A DNA stretch of 64,000 bases from Strongylocentrotus purpuratus (GCF_000002235.5 NW_022145613.1:11866429-11930428), one strand, 5' to 3'. Positions 33,868 through 46,260 are shown, counted from the first letter of the stretch. Program-made: numbers and translations. The notes: generated by a model from the sequence alone, not told the origin.

Positions 33868-35406
33868 ATGTGGAGCATAAGAAACAGGAATTGGTTCTTC
33901 ACGGTTGCCTGTGGCTGTTGGTGCTTCCAGCTCGTGAAGGCACAGCAGAGCAAGCATATTGACACACCGGAAGTGCTTCTCTGCGACGAGCTGTGCGAAT
34001 TCAGTGCATGGGCAATGCATGCCTACTGCGGAGAGCGCATGCTCGGTGACCTTCCCCTCCAGTGCCGAGAGGTAAAGACCCTTGATGTCCGGTTGAACGA
34101 TATCCACAGTCTGAAGAGTGGTCGTTTGTCAGAGTTTGATAATCTGAAGTACCTGTTCTTGGTCGGGAACAACATGTCAGAAGTTGAGGACGGCGCCTTT
34201 GAAGGGTGTGAAGGGATCCAATTTCTGTCCTGGGGAGGAAATAATTTTACAAGGCTTACTCGGAGCAAGTTTGTCGGGTTGAGAAATTTAATGCACATGC
34301 TAATGGATAATTCCAACATCAGAGAAATCGAGACGGAAGCTTTCATAGAAACGCCACTCCTGAAGACGTTGGATCTGACTGGGAATAAATTTATCTCACC
34401 GCCCTGCGATGTGGTTCATCCGCAGAATGTGCTCACTGACTTGTCCCTGTCTGATAACTTTATCTCGATCCTTCCTGAAGGGTGTTTCTCGAGGTTTCAA
34501 AATCTGGAACGTCTGAAACTGAGCAATAATCCCATACGTCTCATCACGAACCTATCTACGTTCGAAGGTCTACATTCTTTGAAAAAGTTAGAGATGGACA
34601 ACACGTCGCTGACTTCGTTACCAGTCGGATCTTTCCGCCATATCCACACTGTGAATGAATTCGTACTCTCAAGAAACCTGATCAAAGTCCTGGAGGAGCG
34701 AGACTTTGCCACATTGCCCGAAGTGGAGGTACTGCGTCTTGACCACAATCATATCCACGCAATCCACTCGCGAACCTTCGTCGATCTTCAGAGCTTACGG
34801 CTCCTCGTCATATCCAACAATAAAATCATGTCGATTGGACTCCACGCTTTCATTCCTGTGGAGACTACTCTAGAAGAACTTTATCTGGATGGTAACGAGT
34901 TACGATCCATCCATAACATCAGCGCTAGCAGCATCCGCTCCTTAAAGAACCTATCACTGGCGAGGAACCCTCTGGAATGCCATTGCCATCTGTCCACGTT
35001 CCGCCATTCTACTTCCGGGATGGAACAAGGTGGTGCCAGTGTCACTTGCAGAAAGTCTAATGGAGTCGAGGTAAATATCTTTGAAACAACCTTAACAGCC
35101 ACCCCATGTCCTAAACCGACACCAGGACCTGTCAATCCTCGGGCAAGGATAGGGCCAACCAACAAACCTACCATGCCCATATATGGTGAAACAACGGAAC
35201 AGCTGGAAACCAACGAATTGTCGACGTCACAACAGAATATTTTTTACGTCCTTATTTTTCTCATGGTCTTGACTGTAATGTTAGGGTGTGCCCTCCTCGT
35301 ATGGTGGATCTTAAGGGTGAAAATGAGGAAGAACAGAAAATATAGTAAGCCAGTCGAGGACAACAATAATGTAAAGGACAAATCTGACAATTATGATGTC
35401 ATTTAA
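33868..35406 (+). CDS. LRR transmembrane receptor, tandem copy 1
   Basis: Single-exon frame of 512 residues. Signal peptide about 1-25 (ends LVKA|QQ). LRRNT with Cys 39, 43, 54 and 66. About 12 LRRs of 24 residues (69-361; e.g. VEVLRLDHNHIHAIHSRTF). LRRCT with Cys 371, 373, 394 and 414. Thr/Pro-rich juxtamembrane stretch, membrane helix about 457-483, and a basic tail ending NYDVI, a YxxΦ-type sorting signal at the very C-terminus. NxS/T sites at 102, 126, 228, 245 and 350. A splice acceptor (TTTCTTACAG, exon from 33,806) precedes the ATG by 62 nt, so there is a 5'-UTR intron; its donor is not certain. The sequence predicts a cell-surface recognition receptor; the ligand is unknown. No TIR or kinase domain is present, so signalling would need a partner. 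Confidence 0.92.
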   Translation: MWSIRNRNWFFTVACGCWCFQLVKAQQSKHIDTPEVLLCDELCEFSAWAMHAYCGERMLGDLPLQCREVKTLDVRLNDIHSLKSGRLSEFDNLKYLFLVGNNMSEVEDGAFEGCEGIQFLSWGGNNFTRLTRSKFVGLRNLMHMLMDNSNIREIETEAFIETPLLKTLDLTGNKFISPPCDVVHPQNVLTDLSLSDNFISILPEGCFSRFQNLERLKLSNNPIRLITNLSTFEGLHSLKKLEMDNTSLTSLPVGSFRHIHTVNEFVLSRNLIKVLEERDFATLPEVEVLRLDHNHIHAIHSRTFVDLQSLRLLVISNNKIMSIGLHAFIPVETTLEELYLDGNELRSIHNISASSIRSLKNLSLARNPLECHCHLSTFRHSTSGMEQGGASVTCRKSNGVEVNIFETTLTATPCPKPTPGPVNPRARIGPTNKPTMPIYGETTEQLETNELSTSQQNIFYVLIFLMVLTVMLGCALLVWWILRVKMRKNRKYSKPVEDNNNVKDKSDNYDVI

Positions 35407-36140
35407 AATGTCCCTTACTGGGAAACTTCAAAAATGAGCCTTGCTTCTCAGTGGGTCACTCCATTTCCAGTTTTTCCTTTTAAAAAACATACGTAATTTA
35501 CAGATAATGTACAGAATTTTCGTTTTGTAATTCTTGTAATGATTTGCAATAGGCATTACAAAATGCCCGCGTCACACTGTCCCGAAGTTGACACCAGATG
35601 GACACACGAATATGGAATTTTGAATTTCGCACGAAGACGGCCCCGAACTTGGTCAAGAGCCAATCAACAGCCAAAGGAAGTAAGATGTCTACAAAAGGTT
35701 ACACGATGCACCCGTACCACACACGAATGCAACACGAAGATGTGAATCTTTATTAAGCATTTTACCCGCAGGCCACACAGAGGCCACACGATGGCTACAC
35801 GACGTCCGTCGTGTTGAGAGTACTATGCATTCGAACTATAGGTCACGAAGGCGTCACATGAACTCCCGATGGTATAAAAACCTTCGGCCGACGGTGGAAA
35901 ATTCAATTGCTGATCGAAGACTAATGATGCTCTGAGCAGGGGCGTCGGAGCGACTTCCAAAGTGGGGGCGGGACTAACAAAAAAAGGAGCACTTTCTGGA
36001 GAAAGGGAACCTACAAAGGGAACTCTCAAAGCGAAAATATATCAATTGTTAGACATTGGTATATACTCCTACATGGTGATAACATTAACTGGGATGCTTT
36101 CAATATTTTTTCTCTTTATACGTCATACACGATATATTGC

Positions 36141-36671
36141 TTAAAGTGAATTGGTAACATTGTTCAGATAGGAGAAAACGGTGCTAAGGTATTGACCCAA
36201 ATGCTAGATGCACAATTAATGATAATCTGAAAGTTTGAGTGATAAAAGACCAGTATTAATGATAATAATTGGGAAACTGATCTGATCTAGTCCTTAATTC
36301 TCCAAACTATATTATTACAATTTAATTACATTTTAGGTGAATGTAAATCGCCACGAAGCAATGAATTGGCTCTATATACCATTTCAGACATTTAAGTGTT
36401 GAATGACTTTCAAAAGCCTGTCTTTTGTCTTATTTTCATGGAAAACGGTCAGGAAGATTCAAAAAATGGTCGGGAGAATTAACTTTTAGAGGGTGTCGCA
36501 CAGTGACGCCTTCAAAGAAAATCATAAATATATTTGTGGTATGTACATTTTTTCAGGACTTTTTGCATGTTAGAGGGTAAGTACAGTAAAAGAAGTATAA
36601 TAAGTAACATTTCATTAACAATTACGCAATTTTTTCCATCAAACTTCAACAATGTTACCGAGTCACTTTAA
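36141..36671. mobile_element. MITE with AAGTGA..TTGGTAACATTG ends
   Basis: The left end 'ttaaagtgaattggtaacat' and the right end 'atgttaccgagtcactttaa' are inverted repeats of about 24 bp. The unit-2 copy (51,533-52,000) has lost the left terminus. A further copy lies at 44,230-44,744. Confidence 0.8.
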
Positions 36672-36834
36672 ACATCAGATAATTTGCAGTTTGGTATGAT
36701 GTTCTAAACCCAATCCTGATGGGGTTAGACGAACATTCTCATAACTAAAGACTAAAAAGACCTTTGATAAGTAACATAATTATATCATCTATAAATGCGA
36801 ATGAGTGTAGCGAGCGAGCTTTGGGGGAAATTTC

Positions 36835-37700
36835 CCTTAGTCACTTTAAATTAGAGGCACGTTTAAAAAAGGAGGAAAGGGGCACGCTTACGATCGACCT
36901 ATTAGAAAAGAAACGGAACACGTTTCAAAGTACAAAGGGTTATTGTCATCGGCACTTTCTATACCTGAAAAGATGCACTCGCCAGTGATGAACAAGGACA
37001 CTTATGAGAATGGTAAATAGGCATTTGTCGACGGAAATGGGGCACCCATCAGATTTTGGTAGGGGCATTCATAAGAGGTGGAAATGGGCATTTATGAAAA
37101 TGGGATAGGTCCCTTATTAGAAAGGAAAAGGGTCACGTATCATTGTTAAAAGGGAAATTATCAGAATGTACAGGAGCACTTATCGCACCTGAAAAGAGGC
37201 ACTGACCAGATATGCAAAGGGGTACTTATGAGAATGAACGAACATTTTTCATAGGTGAAAAGGGGGCATTCGTGAGAAGGGGAAGGAGCTCTTAATAATG
37301 GGGGCACTTAACGTAAGTAAAAAGGAGCACTTCTTAGATTGGAAAAGTGGCACATGTGAAAATAAAAGGTGCACTTATCGGAGTTAAAACTGGGTAGTTA
37401 TTAAAAGGGGAATAGGCACTTTCTACAAAGGAAAAGGGGCACCTCCCAAATTTGAAATAGGGTCATTATTAGAGGTGAAAAGGGGCACTTCTCGTACCTG
37501 AAAAGGGGCACTTACTAGAGATTTAAAAGGGTACTGATGAGAATGTAAATCGGACACATATCGCAAAGGAAAATGGGAACTTGTCGAAAGAAAAGGAGCA
37601 CGTGTCAAAATAAAATAGACACTTTTCAAGGTAAAATAGGCCCTTTCCTATGCAATAAGGAGCACTTGCACCTTTCCTATGTAAGAAGGGGCCTTTGGAG
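36835..37700. repeat. GGGGCACTTAT minisatellite, unit 1
   Basis: Dozens of irregular 20-35-bp repeats built on 'aaaaggggcacttatcagaa', starting after 'tcactttaaattagaggcac' as at 25.85 kb and ending beside a C-run. Co-linear with 52,245-53,155 in unit 2. Confidence 0.85.
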
Positions 37701-38864
37701 GATACTTAAAAAAGCGGGGGCAATGAGCCCCCCCCCCCCCCCCTTCCCCCTTCGGCAGCGCCGCCTCTGGCTCTAAGGCTTGCTTTTTATATGTTTACGT
37801 TACCATGGCACATGGGAAACGCTTGATCTACTTAAATTCGGCTGTCTTCTCCGACACCGTGGTCCCATCTCGAGGTCATCGTACTATAATACGATGGCTT
37901 CACGATGACATTGCGAAGGCTTCACGTAGTCGTGTTGCCTTCCGAAGACAATCGGGCAGCTTCTTGTTTCCTTCATATTGTCTTCGTGAGGCGATAAATG
38001 CCCGATGGCACCGATGGTCACACGAAGTAAAGACGAAGAAGACACGATTTGACAAGTTGCCCTCACGATAAACTTACGAAGTCAACATGGACACAAGAAA
38101 TCAACACGAAGCTGTTGCCGGAGCCTGAAAAATCCACCAGCGGTCATACGATGGCTAAAGATGCCCTCACGAATGGCCCGATGTCTTTACGATCAGAGCC
38201 AAATTTGAACATTTCCTTTATCGTGTGTCCAGTGTGACCTGGACATTTTTTTTTTAATCTGTAAGAATGTTAAGACTTAAACTTTTTAAGTGTACTTAAT
38301 AGTCAGAGATTTATAAACTTTTTCTTGTACATTTTCAACAATGTAAGACATTTACATTGATTGAATGTTTTATATCTCAAAATTGATTCCAGTTTTTAAT
38401 ACATACATGTTCATTTATCTGTGTATATATCTGCATTGCATATTGTATTCGTTAGTTCTTTCATAAGTGAACATATCTGAAATGGATGTACATGTATTTT
38501 TTAAATCTAAAATTAAGGTAATTTCTTCATCTTGGTTGTACAGAACTGATATAAATATGCAGTATTTTGTGTGAAGAGCAAAGTGGTACATGTAATAGAT
38601 GTAAAAAATATGTATATATTTACATTGTTCACGTAAAATGATTTGACAAGAATATGCATGGACTTATCGTTTTATGTGGGTTATTCTAGTAATCTTCAAA
38701 GGGCTAAGCGGCCTATCACAAAGATGATAGGTTGATCTGATTACTTATATAGAATATCGTTTATATAGTCACCAGCTATGTATCCAATTATGTGTGAGTG
38801 TGTTTTTCGGTTTTGTTTGTTTGTACGTTTGTTGTTTTTTCTATTTTGTTGTGTCTTTTTTTAG

Positions 38865-39102
38865 GTATTGCACAGTTTGATATGCGTGGATAAGACGACG
38901 GCGTAGCAGCACTGTGTCTAAAACCACCAAACGTGGCACGTTTAAAATCAATATGAGGTGTGGCTGCACTTCTAAAACAACTTGATATGGCAATATTCCA
39001 TGGCATTGTCACTCAATGATACAACTTGCCTGGAACTTGAAAAATGGACCAAAGATTTGTATGGCACAAAGTTATTTGTCCATATTCTACTATTTTAGTT
39101 AA
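38865..39102 (+). pseudogene. Relic of a small exon, unit 1
   Basis: Begins after a T-rich TTTTTTTAG acceptor. Its frame matches the open one at 53,779-54,016 but has two in-frame TGA codons. Many differences between the copies are at third codon positions. See the unit 2 entry. Confidence 0.35.
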
Positions 39103-39194
39103 TTCTGACACTGGGTCTAAGGTTATGTTTAACAAAGAAAAACGAATAGACTTCCGAATAAAGTTTTTTGTTAAACCCCAATTTTTAAACAAAC

Positions 39195-39250
39195 TTTTGA
39201 ACAGAATTTGGAACAGAATTTGGAACAGAATTTGGAACAGAATTTGGAAC
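39195..39250. repeat. 12-bp tandem repeat GAACAGAATTTG, four copies
   Basis: Four exact copies plus a partial one; the homologous place in unit 2 (54,114-54,140) has two. A recent local copy-number change. Confidence 0.9.
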
Positions 39251-40778
39251 AAAGTCTTGAACCCAGCTTCGGCTAAATTTTGAAGAATACGGGCCAGGTA
39301 CGGGCCAAGTTGATAAAGGTGTTTATATTTTGAACAATATTGGAACCTTTGATACTGATATTGAAGTAATTGTTGTAAATACTATACCATTGTCTTTCAT
39401 TGTATAAAAGAGTATTTTTGCATTTATAATGTCAATTATCATATAGCCTGCATGGTGTATATGCAAAAAATCCTGCATTTCGTTTGTATATGTGTATCAT
39501 ATTGAATTTACTGAAATTACTTTAAAATAGCAAATTAAAATGTGAAGCATTGAAAGCATCTGTTGTACTCCATTTCCATAGAGTTCGATTTAGTCTCATT
39601 TGACAAAGCCCCCTATCGTCAGAGTCAGCAGCCTAACATGTAAGCCTATGGGATTTTACCCCCAAAAATCGTTAAAAAATCAATTTTTTTTTTGTTTAAA
39701 CGAAAAGCACATCCCCCCGACGTTCGTTATCACTAGCTCTTTCATTGGAGCCCTCATGTCCCATTGACTTTTGAAAGTTCAGCCACCTTAATTTGATCAA
39801 AATAGGTTGCAAGCTCGCCATTGCCTATATAACACATGTGAAACAAGTCGAACTTTGGACTCAGTTTGCCAAGCGATTGTAAGATTATAGGTCAAGCACA
39901 TGAAGGATAAGAAGCATGAATTATCATAGATCACTTCTGCTTGGTTCATTATGTCCATTTCATCCACCCCCCCCCCCCCACCGTAATTTTTCCAATTAGT
40001 AAAAGCAAACATTTTGCCGAGGTAAGCAAAACCATGAATATTCATGATCACCATGGACTATTCGATTATTAACAGAGGGGTGCAATTGTGCACATTAAAC
40101 TCCCCTACTTTAAGTCAAGTATTTCATTGTATTATTAGGGTGATCACACTGCCTGTGCACACAGTCTGCCCCATGCACATACACACACAACAGCAGTCAG
40201 TTGGTAGAAATAGAAATTTTCGTAAAAATATTTTTAAAAACTGAACAATATTTTAATTTTTTTTATTTAACATATCTTTCAAGCATACCTTTAACTACAA
40301 CTCTGTGTAGTTTTATTGTTATAGGCATGTGGGAAATATGTTAAATTATCAATTAGAATATTGTCTTTTCAGCCATGTGTGACAATGGCCTGCTGATCGC
40401 CCATTTACTGTTATTCTGCGGGGTGAAAATGCACTTCAATGTATAAAACTCCACTACAAAATGCAATATCCTCATATGTTTCACTCATTGAATTAATTTG
40501 TTATTTACACTCAAGGTAGCCACAACTAAACTGGTGTCCCAAACTTTGTTTTTCTCTGAAATTCAGTGCCTGTGGAATTTTATGGCCTGTTGAATTGAAT
40601 GGTTTCTCAGAAAATCGTCATTAATCCTCAAATCTGACATTTTTTTTAAAAGAAACTATATTGTGATGTAGCTGAAAGTCGGCAAATTCTTATCATTTGT
40701 TCGGTTTTTCTGAATAATTTGTGAAACATATGAGGAAATAGCTGTAACGGTGATCCAAGTAATTTCCATCGCCATATT

Positions 40779-42250
40779 TTTTCATTTCATTTCATTTCAT
40801 TTCGTTTATTTCCATTTCCAACAAAATAAATAAAGTACATGGGATTGCATTGTACATAGTAAAACAATGAAACTTAACAACATATTTGTAATTGGTCCAC
40901 AGCGTACAATAGGCATATAAAACAGATTGGTCATGGAGGGGCCTGCTGAAAAGCTGGGCTTGTAGATTACAGCCCCCTATAACTTATAGTTGCAAAAATA
41001 GTATATCAATAATAAAGGAACGCACAAATACATAAAACAATTAAACATAACATAGAAGGAGTGAAAGGGAAAGGGAAAGAAGGGAGACAACGAGAGAGGG
41101 CAGGGCTCTTACCTATAACACACACAACACAACACGGGCCGACTGAAATACGGATGACCAGTACAAAATGAATCAAAATATCCAAATGAATTTTATTGAA
41201 TTAAATAAATTTAAAGAGAGAGAGCTAACGCTTGATAATTACGCAAAAAATATTTTTTTAATTTGAATTTAAAAGAATTTAAACTGGGGGCATTCTTGAT
41301 GCTAACATCAAGAATGGTCCAAAGCTTCGGGCCTGCGTAAGTGAATATGGATTTAGCAAGTATAGTTCTAGTTAATGGCAGATGAAATGCGTCAGATTGG
41401 CGCGTAGGGTATTTGTGTATAGTTTTATTTTTGATGAATATCAAATTGAAGGCTGATGGTAGCGTATTATTATTTAACTGGTACATAAACTGACCGAGGC
41501 TATAACGATATAAATCATTTATTTTCAACACATTGTTTTCAACAAATAACACGTCAGTATGGGATCTCCAGGAAGTGTTACAAATAACACGCATAGTTTT
41601 TTTTGTAGAAGTAGTATTCTATGAAGATAAGAATCGTATGTATTACCCCAAACAATAATACCATAATTTAAGTAGGGCAAAAATAATGTCGAGTAAAGCA
41701 TTAGTAGGGAGGAGGTTGGCAGAAAAAACTTAACCTTATTTACAATCCCTATGTTGCGAGAGATTGTTCGGCAAATGATATCAATATGACATTTCCATGA
41801 GAGTTTATCGTTTATTATCAGACCTAAAAATTTCATTGAAGTGACGGCTTCTATGTCAGTATTATCTAGTTTAACATTATGTGGTAAGTTACCTATAGAA
41901 TTGCTGAAGAGCATACATTTTGTTTTTTGTAAATTTAATGATAACTTATTAGCTCTTATCCATTGTAACAATTTGTCTAATTCAATGTTTAGTGTATTGA
42001 CCAAAATATCAGGATCTGCATGTGAGAAGAGCACATTAGAATCATCTGCAAATAAGAGGAAGGAAAGGATATTAGAGGAATTTCGGATATCGTTTATATA
42101 GGTAATAAATAAAAGTGGGCCCAGTATACTGCCCTGTGGAACACCACAATCTACATCTTGCATAGAAGAACATTGGTCGTTAATACACACAAATTGCTTG
42201 CGGTTCGTTAGGTAGCCTCTGAACCACTCCAAGTATTTTATGATCAAAAA
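40779..42250 (-). pseudogene. 5'-truncated CR1/Jockey-like LINE with reverse-transcriptase domain
   Basis: A minus-strand frame of 240 residues (42,247-41,525) contains the RT signatures GVPQGSILGPLLF and FADD, then LxxxKTKCMLF and KFLGLIINDKLSW. A frameshift near 41,590 leads into a second frame (41,594-41,211) with 'LGQFMYQLNNNTLPSAFN' and 'TYAGPKLWTIL', the usual CR1-type C-terminus. A (TGAAA)n tail ends the element at 40,779. No endonuclease or ORF1 remains: dead on arrival. Confidence 0.88.
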
Positions 42251-42344
42251 ATATTTGGAATTTAAAGTTAATATTTGGTGTAAATATGATCTATAAGTAT
42301 ATGATTTTAAAAAATGCTAACAAAACGAACAGTTTGACTTTCCT

Positions 42345-42364
42345 ATATATATATATATATATAT
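42345..42364. repeat. (AT)n microsatellite
   Basis: A pure AT run of about 20 bp just upstream (on the minus strand) of the truncated LINE. Confidence 0.85.
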
Positions 42365-43920
42365 AATTAGCTGAAATGACCTAATTTACATATTTGATGA
42401 ATATTCATAATTTTTTTATTCTTCAAAAAAAATATATTTCCATACCTGTCTGATATACATAGGTTTCATTGATGTATCATGTTCGGTTGTGATTTGATTA
42501 CATATGCGCATATTAATTAGACGGACTTAGTTATTTTCACAACTTTTTCATATCTGCAGATTCGCTAAAATGGCAAAAATGACTTATTTTGTTTGCTTTC
42601 TGTTTTCAAAACGGTTATAGATAAATGAATTTTCCCTTTTGAATTTTTTACCACAAAGATGATATTTTAGTGTCTGATAATTTAATTTATTATTTGTGTC
42701 CAAAAAAGTGATGAATTAAGTTGTCAACTTTGTCGAATTATGCCATTTTTGCCAATTTGACCATTTCTGGCAGGTTTTTCGGTAATTTTGCGATATCAAA
42801 AAAATGGTATAAAATCACAACACATTGACCGATTTCAATTTTTGTTTTGTTTTTTGAAGCTTTCATAAAGCTTGATTATTTGCAATCATCAAATAACATG
42901 TGTTTGTTGTACTTATTTTTGGTGTGCTATACCTAGTATAATGTAGTTTGGTAGGTTTATTTTAATAACTGTTTAATTATCAGATATCAGTTTGATAGTT
43001 TAAAGATATGGAAAATGTTCTTGTATTTTATATTTAGCAAAGCAATCTCACATACAAATTCACTACCAAGTGTCGTCTTATCCGCCGATTGTCGTCGGCT
43101 ATATATACGTCCAGCGAGCGAAAATGAGACAACCAGAGCAACATGTTTGTGTCAAACTATCATCCAACAGAAGAAAAAAATTCAAGTCAGGCATAATATA
43201 ATTAATTTTCCCATCAACGATTTTTTTTTTTTGTAATGTCTTTTCTTATAAAACAATGACCGTTTGCAAATACACATGTACTTTATTATCCATATTTACG
43301 TTTTAATAAAAGAGTTAGTCAAGTAATTTTCAGAATTTGGTAGATATTTACCAATCAGTGAATGAGATAGGCACAAAACAATATAAGGTGCCTCAGAGCC
43401 ACTGATTAGGAGAGTTGTTCTTTGATCGCGTCTCAAATAAATTAGGCTAATTTCAGAGCGTTTAAACAGTAATGGCACTACAGAGTAATTAATAATAATA
43501 ATAATAAGATATTTCTATACCGCAAAGTTCATAATGCCTCTAGGTCTACATTCCGTTATATTCATGAAATAAATAATTTCACTGATCACTGTATTCAAAT
43601 TAATTTAATTTCTCGTCTCGTTTATGGCTCAAAAACTCACCGTACAGATATATATCCATATGTTCTACACAATAAAACTTTCCCAAATAACTTAATTCCA
43701 GACCTGTTCTTTCACATCACATAATCGCTTGACAAGAAATCATCTTTATCTTTAAGTTATTTGATATGAGATGGTTTAGCCAGAGAATTGTCACACAGAC
43801 AATACCCTGGTCTAGAGAAAGACGGCCAGCTCTCTGTCTTCGCCTACAAACCGACTTTACTATATCGAACTTGACGGTTCGAAATCGAGTCACGTCCTTT
43901 GGTCGTTCTCGTTCTACAAT

Positions 43921-44076
43921 AGGGACTTTTAGATTTACACGACGAGAGCGTGGACTGCCGCGTGTGACATTGTGTTAAGGCACTGGGCCGTGCCCGGCAG
44001 TGCCTTAAAAGGACGTCACATTACCGTCAAAGGATGTGGCGGTTCACGTTCTCGTCATGTAAATCTAAAAGTCCCT
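43921..44076. mobile_element. 156-bp MITE with long inverted repeats, unit 1 only
   Basis: Ends AGGGACTTTTAGATTTAC.. and ..GTAAATCTAAAAGTCCCT are perfect over 18 bp, and pairing continues inward (GACGAGA/TCTCGTC). Flanked by AAT on both sides. Unit 2 reads 'tctacaatcataaa' without the element. A 3-bp duplication fits PIF/Harbinger-like elements, but the family cannot be fixed. Confidence 0.88.
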
Positions 44077-44229
44077 AATCATAAATAGGCCTAATCGGAT
44101 TAGATTGAGAGATGTCTGCTTACATGGCGATCCACAGGCGAGGTTCTAGAAGAAAAATTGGAGAAGGGGGCATTTTAGTGGTGGTGGGGGAAAGGGGCTT
44201 GAAGATATTGGGGGATTGAGCCTGCAGGG

Positions 44230-44744
44230 ACTTTATAACATTGTTAAGATGAGAGATAGTGGTGCTAAAATAGTGACTTCATAATCTGAAAATTTGAGTG
44301 AAAACGGATCTTTATTCATGGTACAAATTGGGAAAAACTGATCTGATCGATTCCTTAATTCTCCCAACTATATTATTACAATTTAACTACATTTTAGGTG
44401 AATGGAAATCTCACAAAGCAATAAAATGGCTCTACATTCCATTCCAGACACTTAAGTGTTGACAGATTTTTTATAGCCTGTTTTATGTCTTTTTTTCATG
44501 GAAAAAACGGTTGGGAAAATTCAAAAATGGTTGGGAGACTTTACTGTTAATCACTGTTAGAGGGTGTCGTACATCGACGCCTCTAATAAAAACCATAGAT
44601 ATCTTCGTGGTTTGAGAATTTGTTCAGGATTGTTTGCATGTCAAAGGGGTTAGTACAGTAGAAGGAATATAGTAAGTAACATTTTATACAAAAATTAAGC
44701 TTTTTTTTTCATCAACCTTCAACAATGTTACCAAGTCACTTTAA
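44230..44744. mobile_element. MITE of the TTGGTAACATTG family, unit 1 only
   Basis: The right end 'caacaatgttaccaagtcac' and the interior ('ctcccaactatattattaca', 'gagggtgtcgtacatcgacgcc') match 36,141-36,671. In unit 2 the corresponding interval (55,895-56,245) holds unrelated sequence with a C-run. Confidence 0.8.
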
Positions 44745-46260
44745 AGGATGTTGGCAAATTTAAATATGTATTATTTTTTTTAAGCTGGGGACTAGACTCT
44801 AGATCCTCTTGTCACTGCTGCATGGGAATTCCCTGATTCCATTCATTATGGCTCGGTTGCGTCTGAACTCATCCATAATGGAAAATGCTCATGAATAGAA
44901 AGTGTTTGGCTACAAATTGTAGAAATACGTGCACTGAGGGTAATCATATTGTATTAATGAAATGACATGTGCGTGAACTTGATGGATGGAAACCTTGCAC
45001 TATACCTTCGTATAGTTCGTAGAGTAGTGCAAAACATCATGGATCGACCTGGCAACCATGTAGACGAAGGCAGACGAAGGCTGATTAAATTCGCTTGCAT
45101 TAACTTGTAAGCGCAGCAATTTAATGAAGTAATTGTTTGATATCAAAATACAATACTCATTGCCGACTTCTTTTTTTGTTTAAACATAGTATTACATGCT
45201 ACGACCACTTGAAGAGGTTAAACATTTGTGCTCACTTCCAGCTTTACAACTGGATTTTGCGCACTTCACATTTTGCCTTTCAAGTACCAAAAAATTCCAC
45301 TCTATATAGGCCCTACAGATTCGTGTTCCAGCAGTAGATTCGTCATTTATGATATACCCAACCCAATTCACTTACTATGCTCCCATCTTAAAATCGATAT
45401 GAATTTAATTATACAAATACAGCTCTTTTTATTGGTACATTGTGCCCTCCTGTGACTGGATCTGCTTTCGCGGATGAATAATGATCAACCGTTAGTAAAA
45501 TCAAATTCTATCCGTGTTTTTCTTTGTCTCGCTCCGCGCGTTTTAGGTTTTCCCCGGGGTATTCCAAACTGCGATTGGCTTTACTTGAATTACTTCCGCA
45601 AATACATAATTATGCTAAAATGCTACAATACCACTGTGTTTCCAGGATGGTGTACATGTTATGATTCCGATAGACCGATACTGTAAAAGTTTATCAAAGC
45701 AGGATACCTCAGAGCTCAGACTCGTTTAGCCATATGCTTGGTGAGTATTATATCAAATGTATTTGTGTCGATCTCGCTGGCTTGTCAGATGAGATCAGAG
45801 GCTTAAATGTCTATGGGGCGCCTCGATATGAATATTATTTATTTTCCTGTATGCTTCACCAATGCAGTACACATATTGTTGGCCTCTTTTTTATAAAGAC
45901 AAATCTGTCATCAGTGGTCTATATTCTGTTCCCACTTGGTACTCTCTAAAAAAAATAGAGTGATCACGGACGTCACTCCTCTGGAGAGTGAAAATGTAGT
46001 GAAAATAGAGTGAACATTCACTCTTTTCTTCTTAGAGAGCACTCTAAAATCAATCGATTTTCACTCCTAAACAAGTGATCACGGACGTCACTCCCAAGAA
46101 AGTGATAATGAACATTCACTCTTTTCTTCTTAGAGAGCACTCTAAAATCAATCGATTTTCACTCCTAAACAAGTGATCACGGACGTCACACCTGCAAGAA
46201 AGTGAAAATAGAGTGAAATTCACTCTTTCTTTTAAGAGAGTAGCCTTTATTATATAAATA
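44745..46260. other. Non-coding inter-gene sequence, unit 1
   Basis: Collinear with 56,255-57,470 in unit 2. Small frames in both copies do not stay aligned because of indels, so I do not call a gene. Confidence 0.5.
45942..46240. mobile_element. Tc1/mariner-like MITE with internal repeats, unit 1 only
   Basis: CTCTCTAAAA.. and ..TTTTAAGAGAG ends with TA on both sides. The interior contains two copies of a ~105-bp block (gagagcactctaaaatcaat .. aagtgatcacggacgtcact). Unit 2 reads 'cccatttggtagccttt', a clean empty site. Confidence 0.88.

Larger units (their letters stand above)
35407..38350. repeat. Transposon block directly after LRR copy 1
   Basis: The stop is followed within 160 bp by 'gcgtcacactgtcccgaagt' (35,565). 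Near 38,215-38,236 'tgtgtccagtgtgacctgg' gives a loosely inverted terminus, so a ~2.7-kb composite element may lie between them. Nested inside are a poly-G-cored element end at ~35,938 ('caggggcgtcggagcg'), a 530-bp MITE (36,141-36,671), the GGGGCACTT minisatellite (36,840-37,700) and a C-run (37,730-37,743). LRR copy 2 has the same block without 37,818-38,346; copy 3 lacks it altogether. Confidence 0.65.
39571..43147. other. Sequence present in unit 1 only
   Basis: Homology to unit 2 stops after 'atctgttgtactcca' (39,571; 54,441) and resumes at 'tgtgtcaaactatcat' (43,148; ~55,003). The extra ~3.6 kb holds the CR1-like LINE at 40,779-42,250 and otherwise unremarkable AT-rich DNA. Unit 2 has about 560 bp of different sequence here, with an AG microsatellite at 54,712-54,729. 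Confidence 0.75.
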
